NCBI GenBank assembly: GCA_003024175.1
Contig: MDYQ01000078.1
Location: forward strand, 1 to 64,000
DNA length: 64,000 bases
Source of the DNA: Planoprotostelium fungivorum
Lineage: Eukaryota; Evosea; Variosea; Cavosteliida; Cavosteliaceae
Direction of reading: 5' to 3'
Shown one piece after another: positions 22,401 to 33,919 of the stretch. Position numbers and translations under genes: made by a program. The notes beneath the pieces were generated by a model. The model was not told the DNA's origin and made no database searches. It saw only the letters and a list, made by a program, of their open reading frames with translations. How positions within the stretch are numbered: the stretch's first letter is position 1; each line of letters starts with the position of its first letter.

Positions 22401-25400
22401 AAGCGTAATGGCGAGTAATTGTTCTCCCACGTGAGTCCTCGTCTCCACGGTGAGGTTGTTGAAGCGTAACAAACGTGACCATGGTAACAGGGTCAGCAGC
22501 ATCTGTCGTTTGCTGCCCTCTTCGATGGCTTCTAATCTCTGCTCGGTGTCGGCCAGTAGATCGTAGGCCACTTCCGGGAAAATTTCCGCGAGATGTCCCG
22601 CCAATTTCAACTGGAGATTTCATCGGAATAAGAAGACAGACGGGTCTCACCTGAGATTTGAGGAAAGTTTCAGGAATGTTACTCTCTAAACCTTGAATGC
22701 ACTCCTGTACAGACGTGGGTGTACCGTCTGGCGTCAGAGAATTCGGAGAAGCTTCGAAAGTGATCAACTTGAGGGCCACGATGGCACTACGTCTGACCGC
22801 CATCATCTTGTCTCCCGTCTACAACGCGTCAGTGACGTCGAAATTTCGTCGAGATTTACCTTGAACAAGATGAGATTGAGAAGGGTGGGGAAGGGTACGA
22901 GGAGATCGTATTCACTGTACAGCTCACATAAAACGATGAAATATCCGCGAGATGTCATTCCATCACGCGAGTAGCACTGTGCCGTGATGTAGTTGAGTAG
23001 ATTTGGATTCTCCACGTTTCCCCTGCAGAAAGAGTGTAGGGCCACCCTACGTAACGGTGAGTACGTAACTCGGAGGACGACTTACCTGGCGTTACGCTTC
23101 ATGGTGTCCAGTTTGTGGTTGAGCATACCGTTGATCCACTGACACACCTTCGATGTCGACAGATCTGACGTGGCTTCCCACATGGGTCCGATGAGAACGG
23201 CACTGATGGCCAGACAAGAGGCAGATTGTAAGAGGATCAATCTCTCTTGTATCTTCTCTACCGTCTCCGTCTCCTGAGTTCTCCGTGAGTTTTCCACGAG
23301 ATTTCGATCAGATCTCACTCGGCTCTGTGCACCGATCGCGGTCATCTTTCTCTTCGTCTGATCTTCAGATAGCATCTCACTACCGAAGCTCCACTCGTGG
23401 AACAGCCAGAAGAGATCTCTCCTAAGGCCTCGATCCAATAGATCTTCTCTGCCCGACAATTGTCTGCAGATGGATATGACGATGTAACAGAAATGATAGC
23501 GTAAGAATTGTAGACTGTCCAGAATAAATTCGTTCTCGGTGGTGAGGAAGGAGAGGACTTCCTGGAAAGAGTGAGATGGAGAAAAAGGGCGGGAAAAAGG
23601 GGCGGGAACATACCTGAAGGAAGGCGATCATGTGCTTGCGGAGAGAATCGTTCTCGATGAGAGCTCCCGGCTTCAACCTATCGCAGATGCGATTGTACAT
23701 GACTGTGAAAAATCAAGGAAATCTACGAAAATGGCGGGAAAATAAGAGGATACAGCACACGACGTTCCTCAACCTGTGTCTGTCCTTTCGCTTCGTCTTC
23801 GATTTCTTTCCGTATTCCAGCTCCAGTGGTTTCATCGCCTCAGATAAGATATCCAACACGTTGGGATTCGTTCTTTCTAGTGCAGTGACGGCAGTCAATC
23901 TCAACTCTTCCACGGTGCTCTTCAGGTGGGGCAGAATGTGATTGAACAGGTCTCTCAGTGCATTTGCATTCGTAATGCTCATGTTTGTAGAGGAGAACCT
24001 GACATGACATCAACGATACGATGGGATGTCATCACAGAGTGGATGGGTCGACTTGATGTAGACATCACCTCTTCGTCGCTGCTGATGTAGCGAAGACGAT
24101 GTAGTTCCTCCACCACAGGTACTGAATCTCGTTCTCAGCAGTCTGTGATGCCCTCGACTCGTCCGTCGGCGCTGCGTTCGATAATCTCGTAGAGATGAAC
24201 TCGCTGCACAGGTGTACCGGCGTGGGACAGAAGCGTAACCACAGGCGTACCAATTCTCCGAGACAGTACGTCCACGACGTCTGGTATTCGGAATGTCCGA
24301 GGTTCCCAACGGAGCCCGGAGCATTCGTGAGAGCGGAAGAAATGATGTTACGGCCCGAAAATGAAATGCCTGGTTGTAGAGAGGTAGAAGGTCCACACAC
24401 GGTGGCGAGAGATTCCACGGACTCTTCACTCGAGAGGGACGTGTCTTTGAACCTGCGAGATCTCAGCATCTACAGCGTTGTAGATGAGTGTGTACCTGCC
24501 GTCTTGGGCCAAGATGTGCATGACATCCCTGCCAGATTGATCGATGACGTCCATGATGGAGATGTTCTCCTCTCCGTCGCTCTTGTCGGTTAAGAATTTC
24601 TTCGCGATGGTTCTGATCTTCAGCAGAATATCGAACGCTACTCTCCTGTAACATGCGTGAGTTGATGATCATCATCGAGATCATCATGATCGTCATCGTG
24701 ATCAGATCAGATCATCATGATGAGGGTCACCTGTGTAGAAGGAGAGGGCTGCATAAATAGAGGAGACACATCGATTCGACTCGGCTCTTCAGATTCTGCT
24801 TCTCCTTATCTGCATCTGATCCATTCACCAGGGGAGACACGTTGCTGTGCACTCCGTACTCTTCATTTCCGCCCTGATTGTCCCACACCTGAAATCTTCA
24901 CTCTACGATCGAGAGAATAAAAGGAAATAATACCTGGAGTAAGTTGTCCAATTTCTTCATGAGAGAGAGGGTGATGACGTGGCGATTGTCGGGGATGGAC
25001 AAGATGTGCATCACCATGGCAGCCACCACGGTACATCTCATATGATGCGACGCTTCGTTCTGCATCATGATTCTACAACGAGTCAGATGCATACCGATCT
25101 GATGAAATAACGACAAGAGAAGAACAAAAGGATGATCACGTACCTGGAAAGAGCACCGGAGGCGGCCGTTCTGAGCGATTCATCGATGTGGTTGAGATAC
25201 TTTGCCAAGAGTGTGACAAAATCCCACGAAGTCCACTTCAATTGATTGACGAAGGGAATGCAATAGAAACATCTTCGAAGCAATTCCACGCCCATCTGCC
25301 CGAAATTGGCCTTCTGAATGGGTTCTACGAACGGTCAATTTCTCGGAATCTTCCATCTACAACGCTCACCCGTCGACTTGATGTTATTGAGGAGTGTGAA

Positions 25401-27930
25401 ATTTCCGTAGCTGTTGTCGAGGGTGAGCATCATGTAAGAGATGCTCGAGTTGATGTGAGGCATGAAAGGTCCCAATTGTACGTTGATCGTCTGTCTTCGT
25501 CTCAGGGTCTTCTTGTAGGAAGTGTAGTTGGAGTACGATGTGTCCACACGATCCGATCGAGCGTCACGTGATAGAATGAGGAGTGCTCTCAGTCCAATGA
25601 CACATCGCCTACACATCTTTCAGTCTTGATCATGATGATGATGATCATCATGATCGCAATCATGATCATGATGGCAACTAGTATGATGTTACACTCACTC
25701 GGGTATGATGACGTCAGCTCTGAGTAATTCCGACGTCATGATATACTTCATGACGTAATCCAACTTGAAGCGTGAGAGCGTGCAGGTGAAGTCGACCAAT
25801 GCATCCGGGTACCCCTCCGCAGCCATTCGATCCTTCTTCGAAAACAAAGCGGGCGTGATGACAGATAATTTGTCGTCGACGGAAATTTCGGGGAATCGGA
25901 TGAGGTGGATTTCCAGCAGGAGACGAATGAGATCGACTCCCACGGCTTTTGTCTTGTGTAGATTCTTCAGCAAGTGATCGTTCAACACGGAAGAGAAGTA
26001 GTTGAAGAAATATTCCTTGTCGCAGAGGCACAGTGAACAGACCATGAGGGGATAAGACAGCTGTTTCCGTGAGTTTTCCGTCGATTTTCTGTGACATCTC
26101 ACCATGTCTTTCGTCGATTTTCGACTGCGTTTGGGCTCGGTGCTGTCGAACACTTTTCTCATCATGTTGTGCCACTCGATCACTTCGTTGTTCTTTTTCT
26201 CGTCATTTTCCGAGAAAAATCCGGGAAATGTCTCACCGCTCCAGAATATTCACACCAGCCATCGGTGACCATGTTACTGACCAACATTTCCAAGATATTT
26301 CCCAGTGTATCGATCATGACTTGTCTGATGTCTGACTTTGTGCTGGCCTTACCCAATAGAGTGAGGAAGTGGGAGACACATTCGATGGATGCCTCCATTT
26401 CTTTACGCTGGGTCACTTGCAGGCGTAAGAAACGTATGCCTTGGGTGATGGCCACGGCTTTGTCTGCGTTTCTCGTTGTACTACCGGGTACCTGTCGTAT
26501 TTAATTTTTCTTCTTTTTTTACGTTTTTGTCCTATTTTGAATAGAGGAATATCACGTGATGACATTGAAAGATAATGACGAGATGATGATGCGATGATGA
26601 TCACCAATAGACTGCCATTGCAGAGAAGAGGTCCAACCTCTTGAAAGAAGAGAGAAGAGATCTGCTTCAATCGATACTGTGATAGAGTGGAGACGATACT
26701 GCAATACAATTCTCCGATCTGCTTCTTGTTCTCGTTGTAGATGCTCTGTTCCACGCTCTCCGTCTTCCGTCTACAACTCTTCAACTCGAAGTTTCGATTC
26801 GAATCCACACCTCTCCCAGAAGATGGTTTTCTCGGGCCTGGGCACCGGTTTGAAATTCTCCAGAGCTAAAGACTCCAACTGCCTGCACAGACTCTCCTCT
26901 AAATTGTTCTCGGCAAGTGAAGCTTCCAAGAGGGCCAATATGGTGCAGCAGAAGACAAACTCGATGGATAATTGGATCCTCTCGTCGTTGTGAGCCCTCG
27001 CGTGGTCTGTCTTCTTCGTTCCCCTTACGTCGAGTCATCATCACGAACCGATGAGAAGAATAAAATGAAATAAAAGTTGCGTCTCACATGGTGGCCTTTC
27101 TGGCGGCCAGAGTGGTCTGCACTTCGGCGGCTCTCCACGGTAGAAGCTCTTGTATCATCTTGGATAGACAATTCTGTGTGGCAGAGATCTGTATGATGCA
27201 GTTCACAATGTTCTTGAAGCCTGAATCGGTCTTTTCCACGGCTAAGAACCCAGCTGTCTCGGCAGTCTTGTCGAAATCAGAAGATGAGTCGGCCGACATG
27301 CCCAGACTGGTGTTGGCGGATACATCGTGGGGAGAGGAATGATCTCCGGACAGAACGATGAAACTGCTGTCGGCGGCTGGGACATGAGAGGGTGCTGGGG
27401 GTGTCTCGAGAAGGGCGTGAAGGTAACCGAAAGACTCAGATTCGTTGATGTTGCCACTCGAAAACAGTCGTACCTCATCCTGATGTGATGATAAGATATG
27501 ATGTTCGCGTGCGTACACGTCTCACCAATATATTGGATATCCTCTCTACTTTTCGCTTACTCTGATCTCGGAATCGATTCATGAGTTGTTTCAACAGAAA
27601 GGTGCTGATAGTGGAGCGCTCGATCTTGGCATCGATGGGAGAAGGTGAAATCGTATTCTTTGGACCCTCTCCCGCGGCATATATCGCATTGGCGAAGGGT
27701 AATTTCGTCTGTTGCTCTTTCGATTCCGTTAATTGAGCGGTCACCGTTCCATAGTTTGATATGGCACCAGCGGGCACTTGGTCGGCAGATGGGGCAGCAA
27801 AGATTCTGTACGCATTATGATGGAAAGCTCCACTGTTGCGATCTTTCCTCTTTTCCTCCAAGATGAGGGTAGAGAGGAGGGCGTTAGATGGAGGGACGGC
27901 CGCAGCGGTAGCCTGACCGTCCAAGCTCAT
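19444..27930 (-). CDS. FRY: Furry / MOR2-PAG1 / Tao3 family giant scaffold protein
   Basis: A very large HEAT/ARM-like protein whose relatives bind and promote NDR/LATS kinases with Mob and control cell shape and polarity. It starts at 27930 (MSLDGQATAAAVPPSN). The N-terminal signature is TISTFLLKQLMNRFRDQ, then LSIEFVFCCTILALLEASL near 26950, KKQIGELYCSIVSTLSQYRL near 26700 and FLRLQVTQRKEMEASIE near 26400. LTAVTALERTNPNVLDILSE near 23900 is the repeat in which Furry proteins have TNPxxxxxL. Many short introns follow; the exons sum to an estimated 2,300-2,500 residues, close to yeast Tao3 and Mor2 and shorter than the fly protein. The C-terminus is acidic and carries the same peptide twice, GLGFPTFKGFDDIMDFD, separated by about 30 residues. 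The stop is at 19444-19446. Family assignment is strong in the N-terminal half; joining the C-terminal exons to the same gene is inferred from continuous frame and strand. Confidence 0.85.
20051..20070 (+). repeat. Short telomere-like motif in a Furry intron
   Basis: The sequence reads AAACCCTAAACCCTAAA with one extra A, two to three units of the AAACCCT/TTTAGGG type, inside the intron before the LEMCKRDKEKSV exon. The same motif occurs at 999-1013, and a single unit lies in another Furry intron near 21021. It is far too short to be a telomere. Confidence 0.7.
22311..22330 (-). repeat. Intron palindrome TATCTACACC/GTTGTAGATA
   Basis: A 10+10 palindrome with one mismatch pair, starting a few bases after the 5' splice site (GTGAGTATCTACAACGG in transcript sense) in a Furry intron. 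The exon before it ends CLAKPQK. It is one of the window-wide family of ATCTACAAC modules. Confidence 0.85.
24467..24486 (-). repeat. Intron palindrome CATCTACAGC/GTTGTAGATG
   Basis: A 10+10 palindrome with one mismatch pair in the Furry intron that separates HILAQDG from FKDTSLSSEE. It starts about 10 nt inside the 5' splice site (GTACACACTCATC...). Same family as 22311-22330. Confidence 0.85.
27059..27075 (-). repeat. Intron U-rich module TTTTATTTCATTTTATT
   Basis: Seen on the minus (transcript) strand in an early Furry intron. The same 17-mer, or nearly so, occurs in introns of four other genes (32342, 40252, 45305, 50051), always in the sense orientation. Confidence 0.85.
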
Positions 27931-27998
27931 CTCGGACGTGTGTGATGATGTTTGCCTGGAAAAAAAGATGCGAGACATTTTTCGGAACACAGATCACC
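27931..27998. promoter_or_regulatory. 68-bp head-to-head spacer (Furry / THUMPD1)
   Basis: Only 68 bp separate the ATG of Furry (-) from the ATG of the Tan1-like gene (+), so both must start transcription from a shared or overlapping region. A short A-run (GGAAAAAAAGATG) and AACACAGATCACC lie inside. No TATA box is obvious. Confidence 0.6.
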
Positions 27999-29133
27999 AT
28001 GAGCAAGAGAGACACAGAGACCGAGCTAAAGACAGACGTTCCAGCCAAGAAGCAAAAGTCGGAGGAGAAGAAGCCAGGTGTTCCCAATCGAGGCAGATTT
28101 GCAGGAGCAAAGAAACATGCTCTGATGTTCAAGGCCTCCTACCGCCTGAGAGGAATCATGTTGGCGACAGATCAGAACAGAGAGGATCGAGCAGTCGCTG
28201 AGACCTTTGAATTTTTCAATCATGCATGTGATTCCAGTGGACATCATTCGATCTCTAACTGATGGACAGTACGGGTCCTCGTGGTATCCAGAGACAACAG
28301 AGGAAACGGAGAGGGCACGGATCAGAGATGAGGAGCGTGCAAAGAAGAGAGCAGCAAAGGGAGAGGAGAGTGAAGAGAAGCAGATCTCCAAGCCGAAGCA
28401 AGTCAAGGTGAGCTCCTCTGCGCTGCTCTCGCTGATTCTAATCAGAGATTCACTGTGTACGATTGTGGCATCAAGGGAAACATCTTCTTAGAACTCTTGC
28501 CAGAGGCACCTTTCGAGCCAGAGGAATTCGTCAAGCGCCTCCTATCCATGGATGAACTCTCCAAATACGAGAAGAAGCTGTGAGAGATGCACCATCACCG
28601 ATGATGTTGCAATGATCTGAACAATCGACAGACAGAACACACATCGATTGATTCCCATCCAAGCCGTCGCCTGTGCAGAGATGAAGGACATCTTGGAATG
28701 TGCGAAAGATCTCATCGAGAAGCATCTGGGACCTCATGCCAATGCAGAACCCAAGAAGACAGTGAGGCCCTCCATTCAATCTTCGCATCTTCATGATTCA
28801 CCAACATCATGTGAGAATGAACACGTGTTCCAGTTCGGTATCATGATCAACCTTCACAACAATAAAACGATGAAGAGGACAGAGATCATCAATCAAGTGG
28901 CCGAATTAGTTGGCACACGCTTGGCAGTCAACCTCAAGTCCCCCGACTTTTCCATCATCATCGAGATCGTGAAGGTGATCGATCCATCGGATGATGATGT
29001 GAATGACTCACGGAGAGGACAGGATGCAGCAGCGATGTCTATTGTGACCGAATTCTTCCAGTATCACAAATTTAACGTTCACTCTATGGCAAAGAACACA
29101 GGGGGGAAGCAAGAGGAGGGAACCAAAGAGTGA
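27999..29133 (+). CDS. THUMPD1: THUMP-domain protein, Tan1/THUMPD1 family (tRNA acetylation adaptor)
   Basis: The family binds tRNA and helps the Kre33/NAT10 acetyltransferase make N4-acetylcytidine in the D-arm. The start at 27999 gives a basic, low-complexity lead (MSKRDTETELKTDVPAKKQK) and then KASYRLRGIMLATDQNRE, the usual opening in which one ATP-grasp-like strand precedes a family-typical run. Middle exons give SSWYPETTEETERARIRDE, VYDCGIKGNIFLELLPEAP and IPIQAVACAEMKDILECAKD. The THUMP domain follows: FGIMINLHNNKTMKRTEIIN, VGTRLAVNLKSPDFSIIIEI, SIVTEFFQYHKFNVHSM. A Gly/Glu-rich tail ends at 29133. Length of about 280 residues matches Tan1. Four or five short introns are visible. Confidence 0.9.
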
Positions 29134-29344
29134 AGCACTCGTAAGAAGAGCACAGAGTTCTCCTCTTTGATTTCATCCCTTTGGATGACTCATGATGGTA
29201 AATTGTCAGATGAAGAACAGAATAGATGTGAAAGCATTTACCTATTGAATGCAATCTTATCTACTTCCTATTTGAATTCGTTATATATGAATTCGAAGCC
29301 ACCTCACAGCTTTGCCATCCCGTGGACGACATTTATTTATACTC

Positions 29345-32300
29345 TTAAAGTTCGAACGTCTCGCGGTGGAAGTCAAACTTCTCCCCATTCGAGTTCCTCT
29401 CCCTCGTTTTATCCCACAAGGTGTGCACCATCGGTGTCGGTCCACACACAAAGACGTACCTGACACATTCAGCCTCTTCCTCTTCTTCAGACTTCACCTG
29501 GCAGTCAGGGGGTGCTTGACGATGGCTTGGTCTAAGATGTTGTCTACTTTGCTGGCGTCCATTCTTCCCTTTATGAAGGGAGGTGTGAGGCTGTTGTTCG
29601 TTCTCGTCACAAAGATGTTCATGGAGAGTTCTGAGCTGGCGTTGGAGGAAGATTGTATGGCAGATAATTCATCCGAGAACCATTGGTACTGCTCCTCGCT
29701 GATGACACGATCAGATGAATGTAACGAGTTACGAGTGTAAAGATGGAAGTCTCTTCACCTCTGAATCGACCAATACACGTAGACCATCTGTTCTCACGTT
29801 CAGAAGAGAAGAGAGAATGGATGTGATCACCTTGATGGCCGATGGAGTGGATTTCTTCATAGTGAAGAGGTCTCTGAGTATAGAGATGACTGGTGTCACA
29901 CCAATACCCCCGGCGAAGAGCATGACCACCGGATACCTCCTCAAGTTCGTGTTCAGATAACCGTAAGGTCCGTCCACTCGTATCCACAGCTTGGGATTCT
30001 CTTTGGCCGCTTGTAGAAGGTCGCGCGTGAAGCCTCCCAAGGCCCTCACGTTGATCTCACCCTCTACGTCCTGGATACGTCAGATGACGTCATCGTTACG
30101 TTACCTTACGTCGGGGCAGGAGGTCAGACTGAACGGATGCCATTGGAAGAGACTGACGGAGGGGAAATTGACGAAGACGTACTGCCCGGTCGTGTACAGT
30201 CCCAAACCTACGTCCCAATGAGTACGAAATAAAATCGAAAATACCACCTCTCGCCAGACCGTTCTTGGTGAACTTGAATTGAACGAGAGAGTTCTTGCTG
30301 TCCTTCACTGTTGCAGAGATGACGCGCTGTGGAATGGTACCGTAGATGCTCCTCATGATTCGATCGATGAGGTAGACAGCGGCGGCACTGATGGCAAAGG
30401 CGATGAACCTCTTATTGTGGAGGCAACCGAAGACGAAGAAGACAATGAACGTGAAGTGAACCGTGTAGAAGACCTGACATAGAGTGAGAAGAGAAGGCAC
30501 ATGTAGGTGTACAGCTCAAGGATGATGAGATCGGAAGAGAAGATGAAAGGTGAAACCACCTCGAAGAATCTGCGACGGAAGAATTCGTAAGAAGAGATGA
30601 GCATGACGAGGAGAGAAACCCAAGCTATGATACCGTAGACGTTCTTCACATCAGACGACACCATCTCAGTCACCTGAATCGTATGAGATGTCGTGACAAT
30701 AATGAGGACTCACGGATAAACCGGTGTTCTTCCAATCTACAAAAGTGTAGATGGCGTGGATGGTGGAGATGGCGACGGTGAGTCTGCCGACCCATCTGTG
30801 GAATTGTACGGTCTTATCAAAGGGTATGCCTGTCAACACGACCACGATGCTATTTCTCGTAGCGGGAAGCACCACCTATCAAACGCATGAGATTTTAACT
30901 AGTATAAATTCACATCCAATAGATGATTGTATTTGGATTAGGATGATCTGCTGTGAAGAAGGATCGCGAAATTTCGACGAGATCTCACCAGGAATGCATT
31001 GGCTGCGATGAGAGTACCGAATGACTTTGGATTGACCGGTTGATCATAAAAGAGAGTGGCAATGTTGATTCCTATGTAAGCCACGAAGACGAGACAGTGA
31101 GCGATGGCGATCTCAGTGTTCGGTATGCGACGGTACAGTAACGCCACCAACTTGCTGCTACCGTATTTCTTCGGTGCCACCTCTGTACGCGTGAGTTTTC
31201 ATCGAGTTTTCCGCCGGATTTCACGTCACCTGTTCCCTCGTAGTGACGGAATCTGTTCATGATGATGTGGGCCCAGCGGATCATAGCGTACAAGACTAAG
31301 AGACCAGATATAGCGATGACTAAAATGACTCCTGGCCTCCAGAATGTATCTACGGTACTGCTGCTGCCCGTGTAAAAGTTGACCAGCATGGTACCTGCAC
31401 GATTTGAATGATGTCACGTGACTTGTACGGGTCTCACCCTCAGTCGTGTGCTTGTCGAATGTGGCGTAGGTTCCATCGAAATTTCCGTCTTTCGAGCCGT
31501 ACGCGTAGAGGAGGTAGACGTTACCCTCTGGTATGTCGTGGTCTTTGCTGTCTCCCGTCTTCAATTTTCTCCTGAAGGTGATGGTCGTTGTAGATGCATC
31601 TTGCGTGCTCGAAGTGAGGAGAATATCGTTCTTTCCTCCAACGTTCGTGTCGATGTCAGGTTGAGCCTGTTTCACGTGAATCGTTGATAAGGAGGTCAAT
31701 CGATGTCTTTGGGGATGAAAAAGGTCGATGGTTTTATCTCTCGGAAAATGTAGACTCACGTTGGCGGATGCGTACGAGTCCATGATGACCGTTGTAGATT
31801 GACGCTTCTTGCCAGAAGAAACCCATCCCACTACCATGTCGGCTCCAGCCATTCCCGCCTTGTCGTTCCAACCGATGGCGATCCACCCCTGGGTAGGTGC
31901 TATTTATAGCCTCAGTACCTCCCCCACTCAATCTTCTCACCTGACATCTTCAAGTGAATGAGTCCGTTGGCTTGATCCACCTGCCACATCAGTTTGAAGC
32001 CTTCCGGACTAGTGAGAGAACTGGCCGTGGGTTCTACTCCTCCGTCTACAACGCTGTTGGAGCCGCCGTCGGTGGTGTTGCTCGAGCTTCCGCCGCTGGA
32101 CATCAGATTGACGCCGACTGCGGTGGGTTAATATCGATCTACAACGTTGTAGACGTACTCGGTCCCTTCTCGGTGTGGATGTCGAAGGAGGGGCTAGAGG
32201 CCGAGCCAGTGCCATCGTTGGTTCCCATTGCGTACAGTACGTACTGTCTCTTGTCTTGGATGGCGACGTCTTGTGTGTCCGTCGCAGCGATGGGGCGAGT

Positions 32301-33508
32301 GAAAGTCAAGACGGTTGTACCGTCTCCGGGCTGTGAGTGTGAATAAAATGAAATAAAATGGGGCTTGAAGGTTCACCTCGGAGCCGGTGGCGGCTGATAT
32401 GTCGTTGGTACCTCCGTTACTGGTGTCCGGGGAGGGTTGAACACGTGCAGAGGCGAATCTAAATCTTTCAGAGGCGATCGTGCGACGTGATGCTGCGCAT
32501 CGTGATGAAGATGAGATATATCATGTGATAACACAGACCCGTCAAAGATGGTGAGTGCACCGTTGGTCACCCAGGCGACGACGACATCTGCTCCAACCAT
32601 GGACGGAGAATTGTTGATGCCGATGGCCACCCATCCGGTCGTCTTCGCGACGATGTTGAAGGTGATGAACTTGAGATCCGCAGAGAGATTCCACTTTACC
32701 TTCCAGCCGCCAGAGGGAGAGGTCAAGCTGGTGCTGTTGGCCGGGGGAGGATCACAAGTGGATGAGCCACCAAAGTCGATGGTGACACTACCCATGCCTC
32801 CATCGAGTGAGTGCTGTTTGCTGATCTTGTTGGATTCTGGAATGAGATCAATGGTGATGAAGTGGAATGGATGATTACCGATGGGATCGTTGGGGTTGGT
32901 GGCCCAGATGACCTTGTTGGCTGTGCCTGGGGTGATCGTTCGATCAGAGGCTGAGTCTCCAGTGTCTAAAGCGCGATTCCATTCGGACCACAGCATGGTT
33001 GCGTTGCGTGTGACGGAAATCTTTTGACAATTTTGAGTGCTGTCAAAGTCCGGACGAGCGGTGGCTCTGTGATGGGTCAGAATTAAGAGGTTGGAGCATC
33101 TCACGTAATGACAAAGTCTCCCACGCAACCACTTCCGCAGTTCTTATTCGGATTGATTCCAGACTGTGTGGGGATTAGAACTTCGATTATGATCCATCTG
33201 ATATTAGTTCGAAACTCACAATGCAAGCGTCAGAATGTTCTGGACTTCCACCAGAGTCCATAGATCCATCTAGAGAGAGTCCGACGGCCGTCCATCCATT
33301 GGTCGAAGCAGATGCTTTCACCACTTAGCGACGTAAAGAGGCTATGAATCCACTCACTGACTCCAAACTGGACTGTCGATCCCGATAATGTCCAATAGAG
33401 ATTGATCTTGTTGGGCTCGCTAAGCACCACGCAGTTCTTGTACTGCCTCGTAAATTGGGAGCATACCGATGTGATACAGAGAAGAAGCAGTAGAAGGCGA
33501 CCTCTCAT
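29345..33508 (-). CDS. DOMON-domain / NADPH-oxidase-like ferric reductase fusion
   Basis: A predicted surface flavocytochrome. The start at 33508 gives a signal peptide (MRGRLLLLLLCITSVCSQ). Three outward-facing DOMON-like domains follow, marked by GWTAVGLSLDGSM near 33280, GWVAIGINNSPSMVGADVVV near 32600, and GWIAIGWNDKAGMAGADMVV across an intron near 31830-31900. DOMON folds usually bind heme or sugar. After a TM helix (GVILVIAISGLLVLYAMIRW) comes the ferric-reductase core with candidate heme histidines in VQFHRWVGR, STIHAIY and FYTVHFTF. The cytosolic half has the FAD motif HPFSLTSCPD, the pyridine-nucleotide loop GGIGVTPVISIL and the C-terminal CGPTPMVHTLWDK. The stop is at 29345. All redox motifs are present. 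It could move electrons from NADPH across the membrane to extracellular iron, oxygen or the DOMON hemes. The exon joining DOMON 3 to the TM region is frame-consistent (TTEG to TMLVNFYTG). Confidence 0.85.
32138..32153 (-). repeat. Perfect 16-nt intron palindrome TCTACAAC/GTTGTAGA
   Basis: It sits in an intron between DOMON 2 and DOMON 3, starting 4 nt after the 5' GT (GTACGTCTACAACGTTGTAG in transcript sense). The same 16-mer occurs perfectly at 49379 and 57807 in unrelated genes. Confidence 0.9.
32342..32359 (-). repeat. Intron U-rich module TTTTATTTCATTTTATT
   Basis: It sits in the DOMON-oxidase intron that precedes the exon reading PGDGTTVLTF. In transcript sense it lies about 20 nt into the intron and close to the 3' splice site (...TTCACACTCACAG). 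Same family as 27059-27075. Confidence 0.85.
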
Positions 33509-33919
33509 GTTCTTGTGTGGGGAGAGAATGAACACCTTATTGAGAAGCTTCTCACCCGACCCTGTCCGGAACAGAAGTTGCCAAGATGTCAATCGTCTGA
33601 CAAGGGACAAAGATTCAGAAACTTCTATGAGCTGACGCTGTTGGAACGTGCGACACTTGAGCGCTGTCGTGGTATGAACGTGTGCCTGTTATACCGATAG
33701 AGGTTGGCGGTTGGCCCCACTGACTTTTGGTCTCATGACCGGAAGAGCATTTTTCGTATAAATAGAAACTCCAAGAACACAGCGAGCATCTCGATCGAAA
33801 TGGTCAATTTCTTTGAAATGGGATAAGAGGCTGGGATAAGCTGGGAGGCTGCATCCTTGGTACGAATAATTTGACGACTCGAATGGTTTGAATAAACGAG
33901 GAGACCGCGGTAAAATTTA
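33509..33919. other. Intergenic: 5' of the DOMON oxidase, 3' of the FAD oxidase
   Basis: Two minus-strand genes lie in tandem, so this 411 bp should hold the promoter of the DOMON oxidase and the 3' end of the FAD oxidase. AT-rich TCGTATAAATAG near 33754 resembles a TATA box but is not in a tested position. No coding signal is seen; short frames on both strands are unremarkable. Confidence 0.4.

Noticed and set aside
30735-30752. ATCTAC...GTAGAT inverted repeat resembling the intron palindrome
   Set aside because: It lies in coding sequence of the ferric-reductase core (AIYTFVDWKNTG), and the spacing differs. The similarity is by chance.
31785-32054. GTTGTAGA / TCTACAACG half-sites at about 31790 and 32042
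   Set aside because: Both fall inside exons of the DOMON region (RQSTTVIMD and SNSVVDGG), so they are not counted as intron modules. 49168 (VVEDLNG) and 45442 (VVDVYRF) were dropped for the same reason.
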